64,000 nt of DNA from assembly GCF_000971395.1 (NCBI RefSeq), contig NZ_BBME01000011.1, positions 62,001 to 126,000 on the forward strand, written 5' to 3'. The stretch's first letter is position 1; each line of letters starts with the position of its first letter. A program made the position numbers and the translations under genes. The notes beneath the pieces are model-generated. The model was not told the DNA's origin, ran no database searches, and saw nothing but the letters and a program-made list of their open reading frames with translations. Below are positions 36,702 through 46,472 of the stretch, one piece after another. Source of the stretch: Demequina iriomotensis (lineage in GTDB: Bacteria; Actinomycetota; Actinomycetes; Actinomycetales; Demequinaceae).

Positions 36702-37352
36702 ATGCGCGTGCTCGCCACGGTCGGCATCGCCGTCCTCATCCCTCTCGCCCTCGCGTCCCCGTCGGCCGCCAAGCCCGACGAGGTGGACGAGTCCACCCTG
36801 GTCCCCGCCCTCAGCGGCTCGTTCGTGCCGTGGGCATGTCACCTCACCTCGAGCGGTCCCGTGTGCAAGGGCGAGCGGCACCTGCACGGCGACTGGACGC
36901 TCGACGACGAGCCCGGTTGCGACGTGCCCGTGTACAACCGTCGCACCGAGGACCGCTACCAGACCCGCTACTACGGCCTGGACAACCTCGAGTACCACCG
37001 GCGGTTCCGCACGAACGACGTCGACGAGTACAGCACCTCCTCCACCGGTCCTGGGGGCGTGTCGATCCGCACCAACGTCCGTTGGACCGAGGAGTTCACC
37101 GTTCCGGGGGACGACTCGACCCTGTCGTACGTGGCCGACGGGGTCCACTGGAAGATCCAGGGGGCGACCGGCGCGCCCGTCTACATGGTGGTCGGCAGGA
37201 TGGTGACGCCGTACGGCGGTGACACGACCTTCACCGGGCACGTCACCCAGGACGGCGTCACCACGCGGTATGTCGACGCGGCATTCGACGACTTCTTCGA
37301 CGAGGACTGGTTCTTCTCCACGATCTGCGAGCTCGCGATCGCGGAGGGGTAG
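36702..37352 (+). CDS. Secreted protein of unknown function
   Basis: 216 residues. Signal peptide of about 23 residues (VLATVGIAVLIPLALAS, then PSAA). The mature part has four cysteines (WACHL, PVCKG, PGCDV, TICEL), likely two disulfides, and many aromatic and acidic residues. No family recognised. GGAAGGAG precedes the ATG. It follows the helicase gene but its own promoter is not evident. Confidence 0.65.
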   Translation: MRVLATVGIAVLIPLALASPSAAKPDEVDESTLVPALSGSFVPWACHLTSSGPVCKGERHLHGDWTLDDEPGCDVPVYNRRTEDRYQTRYYGLDNLEYHRRFRTNDVDEYSTSSTGPGGVSIRTNVRWTEEFTVPGDDSTLSYVADGVHWKIQGATGAPVYMVVGRMVTPYGGDTTFTGHVTQDGVTTRYVDAAFDDFFDEDWFFSTICELAIAEG

Positions 37353-37365
37353 TCGCCCGGTGAGG

Positions 37366-38169
37366 TCAGGCGCGGTCGCGGCCGGGCGAGCGCTCGCGCA
37401 CGCGCAGAGTGACGGCGTGCGCCTGGTCGAGCAGCACGCGGCCGATCGCGGGCTGGCGTGCGGGGGAGAAGCGCGACTCGACGCCGGTCGCGGACAGGGC
37501 CCACGCGGGACGGCCCGCCGCGTCGAAGATCGCGGCGGCCATCCCCCAGGACCCCTCGACGATCAGCCCGGGGTTGACCACGTAGCCGGCCGTGCGCGCC
37601 GCGGCCAGGCGCGCGCGCAACGGCTCGACGGCGTGCGACGCCCCCCAGGAAGGCGCGAGGTCGGTGCGCGTGAGATAGGCCTCGCGGTCGCGGTCGGGGA
37701 GCATCGCGAGCATCGCCAGCCCGGCGGAGGCGACCCCGAGCGGGAAGCGGATGCCCTCGTACAGCACGTGCGAGCGCAGCGGGAAGGCGCCCTCCTCGCG
37801 CAGCAGGCACACCGACTCGTCGCCGCGCCGCGCGGACAGGAACGCGCTCTCGCCTGTCACTCGCGCCACCTCCCGCACGGCATCGCGCGCGAGCTCCGTG
37901 ATGTCGTAGCGGTCCGCAGCGACCGCACCGAGGATGTAGGCCTCGGGTCCGAGCACCCACCCCTCGGCCCCGGCGCGATCGACAAGGCCCTCGGCGGCGA
38001 GGGCGGAGAGCAGACGATGCGCGGTGGGGCGGGTGAGGCCGGTCGCCTCGGCGACGCGGGCGGTTGTCGCGGGCTCGCCTGCGCGGGCGCTCAGGGTGCG
38101 CAGCACGGCGCCCACGCGCGCCACCACCTGCGCTCCCTGCTCGGCCACGATCACCTCGCTGACGTCCAC
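37366..38169 (-). CDS. IclR family regulator of the CoA-transferase/thiolase operon
   Basis: 267 residues. Winged helix near residues 15-75 (TTARVAEATGLTRPTAHRLL), then the IclR effector domain with GIRFPLGVASAGLAMLAM and GLIVEGSWGMAAAIFDAAG. It is divergent from the CoA-transferase genes, like PcaR next to pcaIJ. The GTG at 38169 is inside a palindrome; in-frame GTGs at 38154 and 38148 are alternatives, so the exact start is unsure. Confidence 0.85.
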   Translation of the reverse strand: MDVSEVIVAEQGAQVVARVGAVLRTLSARAGEPATTARVAEATGLTRPTAHRLLSALAAEGLVDRAGAEGWVLGPEAYILGAVAADRYDITELARDAVREVARVTGESAFLSARRGDESVCLLREEGAFPLRSHVLYEGIRFPLGVASAGLAMLAMLPDRDREAYLTRTDLAPSWGASHAVEPLRARLAAARTAGYVVNPGLIVEGSWGMAAAIFDAAGRPAWALSATGVESRFSPARQPAIGRVLLDQAHAVTLRVRERSPGRDRA

Positions 38170-38178
38170 TTGGTGGAC
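38164..38178 (+). promoter_or_regulatory. IclR operator overlapping the regulator's start
   Basis: GTCCAC-ttg-GTGGAC, perfect 6-bp arms. It covers the proposed GTG start of the IclR gene and lies 110 bases before the CoA-transferase start. Confidence 0.55.
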
Positions 38179-38287
38179 ACCTTAGCCGCGGACGGCCACA
38201 TCGTGCGCGTCGGTTGACCGTGATTCCCGCGTGCCGTTAGCGTCCCGGATATCCACGATGTGGGCGGACAACGAGGTCGGAGGAGCC

Positions 38288-38983
38288 ATGGGGAAGCTGT
38301 ACCCCAGCGCGGCGGACGCGGTGAGGGACGTGGTGCGCGACGGGCAGATCATCGCGGTGGGCGGCTTCGGGCTGAGCGGCAACCCCACGGGTCTGATCGA
38401 GGCGGTGCGCGACTCCGGCGCCCGCGACCTCACGATCGTGAGCAACAACATGGGCGTGGACGGCAAGGGGCTGGGCGTGCTCCTCGAGGCGGGCCAGGTG
38501 CGCAAGGTGGTCGCCAGCTATGTCGGGGAGAACCGGCTGTTCGCCGAGCAGTACCTCGCGGGGTCGCTCGAGGTGGAGTTCGCGCCGCAGGGCACGCTCG
38601 CCGAGCGGATGCGTGCCGGCGGCGCCGGCATCGCCGGCTTCTACACGCGCACCGGCGTGGGGACGCCGGTGGCGGAGGGCAAGCCCACCGCGACGTTCGA
38701 GGGCGTCGATTACGTGCTCGAGCGCGGCATCGTCGCGGACGTCGCCCTGGTGAAGGCGCACCGCGCGGACACCGCCGGGAACTTGCGCTACCGGTTCACG
38801 GCGCGCAACTTCAACCCGCTGGCCGCGATGAGCGGCCGCATCACGCTGGTCGAGGCCGAGCATGTGGACCCGCATCCTCTCGACCCCGACACGGTCGAGA
38901 CGCCCGGGATCTTCGTGCAGCGCATCGTGCGCGCCGCGCCGCGGGTGAAGGACATCGAGCAGCGCACCGTGAGGGAGGCCTGA
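38288..38983 (+). CDS. 3-oxoacid CoA-transferase, subunit A
   Basis: 231 residues. [20 protein letters not shown] is the glycine-rich N-terminal motif; [17 protein letters not shown] and [20 protein letters not shown] are typical of the A subunit of AtoD/ScoA/PcaI enzymes. These move CoA between an acid and acetoacetate or 3-oxoadipate. CGGAGGAG precedes the ATG; one base separates it from subunit B. Whether the substrate is acetoacetate or 3-oxoadipate cannot be told. Confidence 0.92.
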   Translation: MGKLYPSAADAVRDVVRDGQIIAVGGFGLSGNPTGLIEAVRDSGARDLTIVSNNMGVDGKGLGVLLEAGQVRKVVASYVGENRLFAEQYLAGSLEVEFAPQGTLAERMRAGGAGIAGFYTRTGVGTPVAEGKPTATFEGVDYVLERGIVADVALVKAHRADTAGNLRYRFTARNFNPLAAMSGRITLVEAEHVDPHPLDPDTVETPGIFVQRIVRAAPRVKDIEQRTVREA

Positions 38984-38984
38984 C

Positions 38985-39632
38985 ATGGCGTGGACCCGGG
39001 AGGAGATGGCGGCGGTGGCCGCCGAGGAGCTGCGGGACGGGCAGTACGTGAACCTGGGCATCGGGATCCCGACGCTCGTCGCCAACCACCTGCCGCCGGG
39101 CGTCACCGTGACGCTGCAGAGCGAGAACGGGATGCTGGGCATGGGGCCGTTCCCGCTCGCCGGCGACGAGGACGCCGACCTCATCAACGCCGGCAAGCAG
39201 ACGGTGACCGTCATGCCCGGCGGCAGCTTCTTCGACTCTGCGACGTCCTTTGCGATGATCCGCGGCGGGCACGTCGACGCCGCCATCCTGGGCGCGCTCC
39301 AGGTCTCGCAGCACGGGGACCTGGCGAACTGGACCGTGCCGGGCAAGCTGGTCAAGGGCATGGGCGGCGCGATGGACCTGGTCGCCGGCACGCGTCGGGT
39401 GGTGGTCATCACCGATCACGTGGCGAAGGACGGGACCCCCAAGATCGTCGAGGAGTGCAGCCTGCCCCTCACCGGCGTCGGGGTGGTCGACCGCATCGTC
39501 ACCGACCTGTGCGTGCTCGACATCGACGCGGCAGGACTGGTGCTGCGACGCCTCGCGCCGGGCGTCACGCTCGCCGAGGTGGCCGCCGCGACCGGGGCGC
39601 CGGTGCGCATCGAGGACGGGGAGGCGGCATGA
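38985..39632 (+). CDS. 3-oxoacid CoA-transferase, subunit B
   Basis: 215 residues. The catalytic Glu is in [12 protein letters not shown], the thioester-forming residue of class I CoA-transferases; [12 protein letters not shown] and [20 protein letters not shown] are other B-subunit blocks. The stop overlaps the thiolase start (ATGA). Works with subunit A as a heterodimer or heterotetramer in the cytoplasm. Confidence 0.93.
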   Translation: MAWTREEMAAVAAEELRDGQYVNLGIGIPTLVANHLPPGVTVTLQSENGMLGMGPFPLAGDEDADLINAGKQTVTVMPGGSFFDSATSFAMIRGGHVDAAILGALQVSQHGDLANWTVPGKLVKGMGGAMDLVAGTRRVVVITDHVAKDGTPKIVEECSLPLTGVGVVDRIVTDLCVLDIDAAGLVLRRLAPGVTLAEVAAATGAPVRIEDGEAA

Positions 39633-40783
39633 GCGTCGTGATCGCGGGCTACGCCCGCACGCCTTTCGTGAGGTACTGCGGCGCGTTCGCCCGCATCCCC
39701 GCGACCGCGCTGGGCGCCCACGCCGCGGCGGCGGCGCTCGCGCGCGCCGGGATCGCCGCCGACCGCGTCGACATGGTGGTCGCCGGCCAGGTGCTCCAGG
39801 CGGGTGCGGGGCAGAACCCCGCTCGCCAGACCGCCGTCGCGGCGGGCGTGCCGATGACGGTGCCGGCGTCCACGCTCAACGCCGTCTGCCTGTCGGGCAC
39901 CGAGGCCGTGGCGCAGGGCGCGCGCCTCATCGCGGCGGGCGAGGCGGAGGTGGTGCTCGCGATCGGGCAGGAGTCGATGTCGCTCGCACCCCACGCGTAC
40001 GTCGGCTCACGCCAGGGCGCGCGCTACGGCGCGATCGAGATGCTCGACACCATGGCGCACGACGGCCTCACGGACGCGTTCGAGCATCGTGCGATGGGCG
40101 CCTCCACGGAGGAGCACTCCGAGCGGTATGCGCTCACGCGGGAGGAGCAGGACGCGTGGGCCGCGGAGTCCCACCGGCGCCTGGTCGAAGCCGCCGCGTT
40201 CCAAGCCGAGGAGATCGCGCCCCTCACGCCGCCGCGGGCGGACGATGCGGTGGCGGCCGACGATGGCGTCCGGCCCGGCACGACCGTGGCGTCGCTCGCG
40301 ACGCTGCGCCCGGCCTTCGGCGGCCGCGGCACCATCACCGCGGGCAACGCGTCGCAGATCTCCGACGGCGCGGCCGCGATCGTGCTCGCGCGCGAGGGCC
40401 TGGTCGCCGCGCCGCTCGCGCGGGTGCTGTCGTGGGCGCTCGTCGCAGGCCCGGACGTGTCGCTGCACACCCAGCCGGCCAACGCCGCGCGCGCGGCGCT
40501 CGTGCGGGCGGGACGGCGGGTGGAGGAGGTCGCCGCGTTCGAGCTGTCGGAGGCGTTCGCGGCCGTCTCGCTCGCGTCGACCAGGGCGCTCGGCGTGGAT
40601 CCCGCCCTCGTCAACCGCCACGGCGGCGCGATCGCGCTCGGCCACCCCATCGGTGCCTCGGGCACGCGCCTGGTGGGAACCGTGGCGCGCAGCGCGGCGC
40701 TGTCGGGTCCCGGCGCGCTCGGCGTCGCCGCGATCTGCGGGGGCGGGGGGCAGGGCTCGGCCGTGGTGGTCGAGGCGCTGTGA
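39629..40783 (+). CDS. Thiolase (acetyl-CoA or 3-oxoadipyl-CoA type)
   Basis: 384 residues, normal thiolase length. Catalytic residues are visible: Cys87 in NAVCLSG, His339 in [14 protein letters not shown], and Cys370 in CGGGGQGSA. It cleaves a 3-oxoacyl-CoA with CoA. Coupled to the CoA-transferase, it would finish ketone-body or 3-oxoadipate breakdown to acetyl-CoA. The pair plus an IclR regulator resembles pcaIJF-pcaR, but no other pca gene is in the window. Confidence 0.92.
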   Translation: MSVVIAGYARTPFVRYCGAFARIPATALGAHAAAAALARAGIAADRVDMVVAGQVLQAGAGQNPARQTAVAAGVPMTVPASTLNAVCLSGTEAVAQGARLIAAGEAEVVLAIGQESMSLAPHAYVGSRQGARYGAIEMLDTMAHDGLTDAFEHRAMGASTEEHSERYALTREEQDAWAAESHRRLVEAAAFQAEEIAPLTPPRADDAVAADDGVRPGTTVASLATLRPAFGGRGTITAGNASQISDGAAAIVLAREGLVAAPLARVLSWALVAGPDVSLHTQPANAARAALVRAGRRVEEVAAFELSEAFAAVSLASTRALGVDPALVNRHGGAIALGHPIGASGTRLVGTVARSAALSGPGALGVAAICGGGGQGSAVVVEAL

Positions 40784-40814
40784 CCGGGCGCGGCCGCCGC
40801 CGCGCGTCGAGCGG

Positions 40815-41771
40815 CTACGCGGCGCCGTCGCCTCCGCCGTCGGCCGGCCTGACCGCGCCGCCGCCCAGCTCGACCGGCACGAGGATCGGGCGCTCCTGGG
40901 GAGTGTCGTTGGGGGAGTGGATCACCAGGTAATCCGCTCCTGCGGAGGTACGGAGCAGCATCCCGTGGCCGCCGTCGCGCGACCACACGAGCGCGGTGCT
41001 CTGTTCCCAGGGTCCGAGGATCCCTCCCGACGAGGTCGCCTGGCCGAGCGAGTAGCCGTCGTCGCCGAAGCTGGACCAGAGCATCGTGAGGATGCCGTCG
41101 GTGCGGACCACGAACGGCCCGTCGGTGAGGAGGGGATCCTCGGCGAGGCCGAGCTCCGCCGCGGACGGCCCGTCCGCGGCGAACCGCACCGGACGGGTCC
41201 ATGCCGCGTCGGAGGCGTGGAACAGCACCTGCGGTGCGTCGGCCGGGCCACGCAGGTCCTGTGTGAGCCGCATCGCGTGCATCGCGCCGTCGGCCGCGTC
41301 GTCGTCGCAGGCGCCGTTGGTCTCCGCGCCCCGGCTGTAGACCAGCCATGGCAGGCCGGCGTCGTCGACGTGCAGCGTGCCGTCGAGGCTCGGGGTGTCC
41401 CGGGGCGTGACGGGCCCGTCGCTCCACGGTTCGAACGGTCCCGTGGGGGCGTCCGCGGCGAGGATGCCGACGCCGCGCACGCCCGTGATCGCGTGCAGGA
41501 AGGTGGCGATGAGGTACCAGCGGCCGCCATGCCGGTGGACCTCGGGCGCCCAGAACTGGGACGTCGACCAGAAGCCGGCGCGTGGGCGGAACGCCGCGAC
41601 GGGGCCGTGCCAGGTCTCGAGGTCGTCGCTGGTGTAGCAGTCGAAGCCGGTCGCCGGGCCGCGCCAGATGTTCGCGTCCGTGGTGCCGTAGAGCACGTAC
41701 GAGCCGGGGGAGGGCTCGACGATGAACGGATCGCGCATGGGGATGTCGCCGAGGCGGTGGGTGGTGGTCAT
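40815..41771 (-). CDS. Glycoside hydrolase family 43-like protein
   Basis: 318 residues, five-bladed propeller repeats. MRDPFIVEPSPGSYVLYGTT carries the general-base Asp; FWAPEVHRHGGRWYL is the GH43 WAPE block; SLDGTLHVDDAG and EDPLLTDGPFVV follow. There is no signal peptide, so it acts on imported oligosaccharides, probably arabinose- or xylose-containing. AGGAGA precedes the ATG. It stands alone between the thiolase operon and the TetR gene. Confidence 0.85.
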   Translation of the reverse strand: MTTTHRLGDIPMRDPFIVEPSPGSYVLYGTTDANIWRGPATGFDCYTSDDLETWHGPVAAFRPRAGFWSTSQFWAPEVHRHGGRWYLIATFLHAITGVRGVGILAADAPTGPFEPWSDGPVTPRDTPSLDGTLHVDDAGLPWLVYSRGAETNGACDDDAADGAMHAMRLTQDLRGPADAPQVLFHASDAAWTRPVRFAADGPSAAELGLAEDPLLTDGPFVVRTDGILTMLWSSFGDDGYSLGQATSSGGILGPWEQSTALVWSRDGGHGMLLRTSAGADYLVIHSPNDTPQERPILVPVELGGGAVRPADGGGDGAA

Positions 41772-41883
41772 AAGTCTCCTCCGGTCCGTAGGGCGGGCGG
41801 CGGCCGAGGGCGCGGTCGGGCCAGCGCGGGGTGATGTCGTGCGTATGCGTGAGGCGGGCGCGGGCGCGCCGGGGCGGTGCCGC

Positions 41884-42519
41884 CTAGAGGTCGAGGTCGG
41901 CGACGCGGGTGAGCTCGAGGCGCACCGAGCCCACGAGGTCGACGGCGTCGGGGTCGAGCAGCCACTGCGGGTCCAGCCCCTCGCGCAGGCCCGCGATCTG
42001 CTGCGCCGCGTGGGGGATCTGCTCCCGGGGGATCCGCAGCCGACCCTGCGAGGCGAGGTCCTCGAGCGCCGCGATCGCGTGGCGACGCACCTCGCCGAAC
42101 CAGCGGCGCATGTAGCCGTGCGCCGGGTGCGCAGGCGAGAGCGACTCTGCCGTGATCATCCGGAACATGCGGGTCTCGGAGTGGTCCACGCCGCGCGCGA
42201 CGTCGCGCTCGGCGAGCGCGATGAAGCCGAGCATGAAGTGCATGCCGTCACGGTCGTCGAGGTTGAACTCGGCGCCCGCGCGTCCCACCGATCGGTCGAG
42301 CACCGCCTCGAGCAGGGCCGTCTTGTCGGGGAAGTGGTGCAGCACGCCTGTGTGGGACAACCCGGCGCGGCCGGCGATCTCGCGTACCGAGGTGCCGTTG
42401 AACCCCTTGTCGCCGAAGGCCTCCACGGCGGCGTCGAGGATCGCCTCGCGACGCTCCGCGGATGCGGTCGCCTGGCGGTTCTCGCGGCGTCGCACCTCGA
42501 CATCATCGGTCAGCGGCAT
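41884..42519 (-). CDS. TetR family regulator
   Basis: 211 residues. Helix-turn-helix: GTSVREIAGRAGLSHTGVLH followed by HFPDKTALLEAVL. The ligand domain matches the TetR_C_6-type regulators near sugar genes. GGAGGT precedes the ATG at 42519. It lies after the symporter gene in the same direction, separated by a strong hairpin, and probably regulates the symporter or the rhamnosidase. Confidence 0.88.
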   Translation of the reverse strand: MPLTDDVEVRRRENRQATASAERREAILDAAVEAFGDKGFNGTSVREIAGRAGLSHTGVLHHFPDKTALLEAVLDRSVGRAGAEFNLDDRDGMHFMLGFIALAERDVARGVDHSETRMFRMITAESLSPAHPAHGYMRRWFGEVRRHAIAALEDLASQGRLRIPREQIPHAAQQIAGLREGLDPQWLLDPDAVDLVGSVRLELTRVADLDL

Positions 42520-42554
42520 CTGGGACCTCCTCGCGTTCACATTAGCCCCCGGGG

Positions 42555-42598
42555 ACGATGCCCGGCACGCGCCGTGCTGGCGGCCTGCCGGGCATCGT
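42555..42598 (-). terminator. Terminator after the symporter gene
   Basis: ACGATGCCCGGCA (42555-42567) and TGCCGGGCATCGT (42586-42598) form 13-bp arms with an 18-base loop, just past the symporter stop and before the TetR start. Confidence 0.7.
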
Positions 42599-42605
42599 GC
42601 CTGGT

Positions 42606-43907
42606 TCAGCGGACCCCGCGGATGGGGATGATGAGCAGCGCGCCGATCGCGCCGGCGACGGCGGCGGCGAGGAAGAACACCGTGAAGTTCTGCGGGTTCT
42701 CGGCGCTCGCGCCGATCGCCAGGAGCGTCGGCGCCACGGCCGGGACCAGGATGTTCGGCAGCGAGTTGGCGAGGTTCATGATGCCCAGGTCCTTCGCCGC
42801 GGTCTCGGGGTCCGGCAGCACCTGCGTGATGAGCGCGAAGTCCACCGCGAGGTAGATGCCCTGGCCGATGCCCATGACGACGAGCGCCCACAGGAAGCTC
42901 TCGAACGAGTGCGCGGCGACGATGAGCCCGAGGCCCACCGTGAAGATGAGCGCCGAGGCCACGACGAACGGCTTGCGGCGCCCGACCTTGTCGGAGAGGC
43001 GGCCGGCGATGTTCGCGATGATGAAGGCGAGGCCGCCGGAGAGCAGGTTCGCGAGGAACATCTTGCCCGCGACGTCGATGGGGTCGATGTGCAGGCTGAG
43101 GATCAGGTAGAGCGCCATGTAGGCGTTGACCGCGGCGATCGCGCAGAACACCGCGAAGCGGCTCGCGAAGGCGAGCGCATAGCTCGGGTGACGGCGCGGG
43201 CTGACCCAGAACGTGCTGACGATCTCGCGGGCGTCGAGCGGGTGGCGCTGGCTCGCGTCGATCGGCTGGTCGCGCAGAACGGCGGCGAAGGCGAGCAGCG
43301 CGATCGCGCACAGTGCTGCGGGCACCATGATCATGAGCGCGAGGTTGGGCGAGAACAGGGAACCGATCCACAGGCCGACCACGACGCCGGCCGCGCCGGC
43401 GACCCCGAAGAGCGCCGAGGCGGGACCGCGACGCTCCGGGGCGAACTGGTCGGGCACGGACGCGCCGAGCGCGGTGAACGCCGCGATCTGGCCCAGGTTC
43501 ATGGTGACCCAGCCGGCGGTGAGCACGGGGGTCGAGGTGGCGATCAGGACGAGCGTCGCACCGGCGAGCATGAGCACGGCGCCCGCGATGAGGTACGGAC
43601 GGCGGCGGCCGAGCCGCGACGTGGTGCGGTCGCTCAGGCGGCCCGCGATCGGGAAGGCGATGAGCGCGGCGATGCCGGCGCCCAGGCTCGCGACGGAGAC
43701 GATCGTGGTCGCGTTGTCGGCGTCGATCGCGTTGGCCTGCAGCGGCATCGTGAGGATCCCGACGGACAGGAGCGACGCCATCAGGAGGATCGCTGCGAGA
43801 CCGAGGGAGATGAGGAAGCCGGAGCCGGGATTGCGGAACGCGGGGACCGCGGCGGCGCCGGAGGGCTCCGCGGTGTCCGCGTCGGTGTGCTGCAGGGTCA
43901 TCGTCAT
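42606..43907 (-). CDS. MFS sugar transporter (GPH-like) next to the rhamnosidase
   Basis: 433 residues, twelve helices. The loop motif GRLSDRTTSRLGRRRPYLIAG after helix 2 and GRLSDKVGRRKPFVVAS in the second half are MFS signatures. The end IPIRGVR matches the sister protein at 60368. It is divergent from the GH78 gene over 133 bases, so it probably imports a rhamnose-containing glycoside. ATG at 43907 was chosen as the first of two in MTMTLQH. Confidence 0.88.
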   Translation of the reverse strand: MTMTLQHTDADTAEPSGAAAVPAFRNPGSGFLISLGLAAILLMASLLSVGILTMPLQANAIDADNATTIVSVASLGAGIAALIAFPIAGRLSDRTTSRLGRRRPYLIAGAVLMLAGATLVLIATSTPVLTAGWVTMNLGQIAAFTALGASVPDQFAPERRGPASALFGVAGAAGVVVGLWIGSLFSPNLALMIMVPAALCAIALLAFAAVLRDQPIDASQRHPLDAREIVSTFWVSPRRHPSYALAFASRFAVFCAIAAVNAYMALYLILSLHIDPIDVAGKMFLANLLSGGLAFIIANIAGRLSDKVGRRKPFVVASALIFTVGLGLIVAAHSFESFLWALVVMGIGQGIYLAVDFALITQVLPDPETAAKDLGIMNLANSLPNILVPAVAPTLLAIGASAENPQNFTVFFLAAAVAGAIGALLIIPIRGVR

Positions 43908-43974
43908 GCACCTTTGCTGATCGAGGGGCTCTCCGTCGAGCCCGGTGAGGGGGACCGTAACAACGCGACCGACC

Positions 43975-44008
43975 ACTTGTAAAGTCAACACGTTCCATGT
44001 GGTAGAAC
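43975..44008 (+). promoter_or_regulatory. Possible operator between the symporter and GH78 genes
   Basis: ACTT-gta-AAGT (43975-43985) and GTTC-N9-GAAC (43992-44008) are inverted repeats in the AT-rich part of the divergent promoter region. TTGACT on the minus strand overlaps the first and could be a -35 box for the symporter. Weak evidence. Confidence 0.35.
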
Positions 44009-44040
44009 TGGACCGTCGCCCACGTCGAGGAGGACCCGCG

Positions 44041-46425
44041 ATGACCGTCAGCACGTCCGTGTCGCGCCGCGAGGGCGTGACCGCGCTCGCGGGCGCCGCC
44101 TGGATCGCCCCGCACGAGCCCGTGATCGCACCGGCGGGCGAGCGCCCCGCCCACCTGCTGCGCGCATCGTTCACCGTCGCGCCTGGCGGCGGCGGGCTGC
44201 GCCTGGTCGCGACGGCGCACGGCGTCTACGAGGCCTTCCTCAACGGTGTGCGCGTCGGCGACGAGGAGCTCGAGCCCGGCTTCACGGCCTACCGCAAGCG
44301 TCTCGAGGTGCGGACGTACGACGTCGCGTCGCTGGTCCGCGAGGGCGAGAACACCCTGGTGTTCCTGCTGTCAGACGGGTGGTTCCGCGGCCGCCACGGC
44401 TTCCAGCGGCGCGCCGACGGGTTCGGGGGCGCCACCGCGCTGGTCGCGGCCGTCGTCGGGGACGATGCGGTGCTCGCCGCGACCGGCGCCGGCTGGGAAT
44501 CGCGCCCGAGCCACGTCACGCGCGCCGACCTCATGGACGGCCAGGCCGTGGACCTGCGCCTGCGGGACGATGCGTGGTTCACGGGCGGCGGCGAGGGTTG
44601 GGCGCCCGTGGTGGAGCCCGACGATGCGCTGCTCGCCGACCGTGCGCGCCTGGTCCCCGCCGAGGGGCCCCGCGTGCGCCGCACCGAGGAGATCGCGCCC
44701 GTCGCGATCGCCATCCCGCGACCCGGCACCGCCGTGATCGATCTCGGCCAGGAGATCAACGGCTGGATGCGCCTGACGGAGCTGGGCGCCGCGGGCACAC
44801 GCCTGACGCTCACGCACGGAGAAGCGCTCGACGCGGACGGGCTCGTCACGCTCGAGCACCTGCGCGCCTTCAACTTCGCGACGCGCGCGCTGCTTCCGGC
44901 GGGCCAGGTCGACGAGGTGACCTCGGCGGGCCGTCCCGGCGACGTGTTCGAGCCGCGGCACACCACGCACGGCTTCCGCTACGTCCAGGTCGACGGCGTT
45001 CCCGACGGGCTGTCGCTCGACGGCGCGCTCGGGGTGATGGTCGAGAGCGACCTCGAGCGCACGGGCGAGTTCGCGTGCTCCGACCCGCGCCTCGAGCGCC
45101 TCCACGAGGCGGTGCGGTGGAGCCTGCGCGGCAACGCGTGCGCCGTCCCGACGGACTGTCCCCAGCGCGAGCGGTCGGGTTTCACCGGGGACTGGCAGAT
45201 CTTCGTGGCCGCCGGTGCGCTGCTCGCGGATGTCGAGGACTTCTCGCGGCGCTGGCTGCGCGACCTCGCGGCCGACCAGTGGGCCGACGGCCGCATCCCC
45301 ACCGTGGTGCCCAACCCTCCCGGCGACCGGCCCTCGGGCGACGCGTTCGAGGACATGTCCGCTGGCTCGGCCGGCTGGGGCGACGCCGCCGCGATCGTGC
45401 CGTGGGAGCTGTGGCGCGCGTACGGCTCCGTGGACGGGCTGCGCGAGGCGCTGCCGGCCGCGCTCGCGTGGGTGCGGTACGCCGCCGCCCGTGCCGCCGC
45501 GGGCCGCCACCCCGACCGCGCCGCCGCCCGGCCCGAGGCCGCGCCGCACGAGCGGTACCTGTGGGACACCGGCTTCCACTTCGGCGAGTGGCTCGAGCCC
45601 GACGTCCCGCCGCGCCCCGACCCGGCCGTCGACCACGGCATCGTCGCCACCGCGTTCCTGCATCGCTCGGCCCACCTGACGGCCCTCATCGCGGGAATCG
45701 TAGGGGAGCACGATGCGGCCGTCGAGTGCCGCGCCGTCGCGGACGGTGCGCTCGAGGCGTGGCGCGCCGAGTACCTGCGGCCCGACGGGACGCTCACCGA
45801 GGAACGGCAGGCGCACTACGTGCGCGGGCTCGCGTTCGGGCTGGTGCCGGAGGGGTTGCGCGCGGCCTCAGCGGCCCGGCTCGCGGAGCTGATCGAGCGC
45901 GCGGGCGGGCACCTCGGCACCGGCTTCCTCGCGACGGGACAGCTGCTGCCCGCGCTCGCCGACCACGGCCAGGCCGCGCTCGCGCATCGGCTCCTGCTGT
46001 CGACGGGACACCCGTCGTGGCTCGGGATGCTCGACGCCGGCGCCACCGCGATGTGGGAGCGGTGGGATGCGGTCACGGAGGACGGCGCCGTGCACGGCTC
46101 GCTCAACCACTACTCCAAGGGCGCCGTGGTCGCCTTCCTTCACACGCACGTGGCCGGGCTGCGCCTGCCCGCCGAGCCCGCGCCCGGCGAGGAGGCGTAC
46201 AACCGCGTCGTCATCGAGCCCGTGCCCGGGGCGCTCACGTGGGCGCGCAGCCGCCAGCTCACCCGTCGGGGCACGATCGAGGTCGAGTGGCGGATCGCGG
46301 ACGGGCGCTTCGAGCTCGCCGTCGACCTCCCTGCTGGGACGGAGGCCGAGATCCGGCTGCCGGACGGTGCCGTCCACGCGGTACGGGGCGGCGCGCACAC
46401 CTTCGCGTGCCCTGACTCGCGCTGA
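44041..46425 (+). CDS. Alpha-L-rhamnosidase, GH78
   Basis: 794 residues, no signal peptide. An N-terminal beta domain (ATAHGVYEAFLNGVRVGDEE and GFTAYRKRLEV) is followed by the (alpha/alpha)6 barrel with NACAVPTDCPQRERSGFTGD at about residue 365-384, which holds the acid residues, and GSLNHYSKGAVVAFL. It releases L-rhamnose from plant glycosides and polysaccharides, in the cytoplasm here. Divergent from the symporter, which probably supplies its substrate. Confidence 0.93.
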   Translation: MTVSTSVSRREGVTALAGAAWIAPHEPVIAPAGERPAHLLRASFTVAPGGGGLRLVATAHGVYEAFLNGVRVGDEELEPGFTAYRKRLEVRTYDVASLVREGENTLVFLLSDGWFRGRHGFQRRADGFGGATALVAAVVGDDAVLAATGAGWESRPSHVTRADLMDGQAVDLRLRDDAWFTGGGEGWAPVVEPDDALLADRARLVPAEGPRVRRTEEIAPVAIAIPRPGTAVIDLGQEINGWMRLTELGAAGTRLTLTHGEALDADGLVTLEHLRAFNFATRALLPAGQVDEVTSAGRPGDVFEPRHTTHGFRYVQVDGVPDGLSLDGALGVMVESDLERTGEFACSDPRLERLHEAVRWSLRGNACAVPTDCPQRERSGFTGDWQIFVAAGALLADVEDFSRRWLRDLAADQWADGRIPTVVPNPPGDRPSGDAFEDMSAGSAGWGDAAAIVPWELWRAYGSVDGLREALPAALAWVRYAAARAAAGRHPDRAAARPEAAPHERYLWDTGFHFGEWLEPDVPPRPDPAVDHGIVATAFLHRSAHLTALIAGIVGEHDAAVECRAVADGALEAWRAEYLRPDGTLTEERQAHYVRGLAFGLVPEGLRAASAARLAELIERAGGHLGTGFLATGQLLPALADHGQAALAHRLLLSTGHPSWLGMLDAGATAMWERWDAVTEDGAVHGSLNHYSKGAVVAFLHTHVAGLRLPAEPAPGEEAYNRVVIEPVPGALTWARSRQLTRRGTIEVEWRIADGRFELAVDLPAGTEAEIRLPDGAVHAVRGGAHTFACPDSR

Positions 46426-46426
46426 C

Positions 46427-46468
46427 GGCGCCCGCCGCACGAGGTCTCACGCGCGTGCGGCGGGCGCC
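46427..46468. terminator. Bidirectional terminator between GH78 and FAH genes
   Basis: GGCGCCCGCCGCAC (46427-46440) and GTGCGGCGGGCGCC (46455-46468) form perfect 14-bp arms with a 14-base loop, in the gap between convergent genes. Confidence 0.8.
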
Positions 46469-46472
46469 GGTG

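Noticed and set aside
38288..40783. Firm assignment as pcaIJF
   Set aside because: The subunits look equally like acetoacetate CoA-transferase plus acetyl-CoA acetyltransferase, and no other pca genes are present.
44379..46415. 678-codon frame inside the GH78 gene
   Set aside because: Alternate frame of the rhamnosidase with Arg-rich composition; no start signal.
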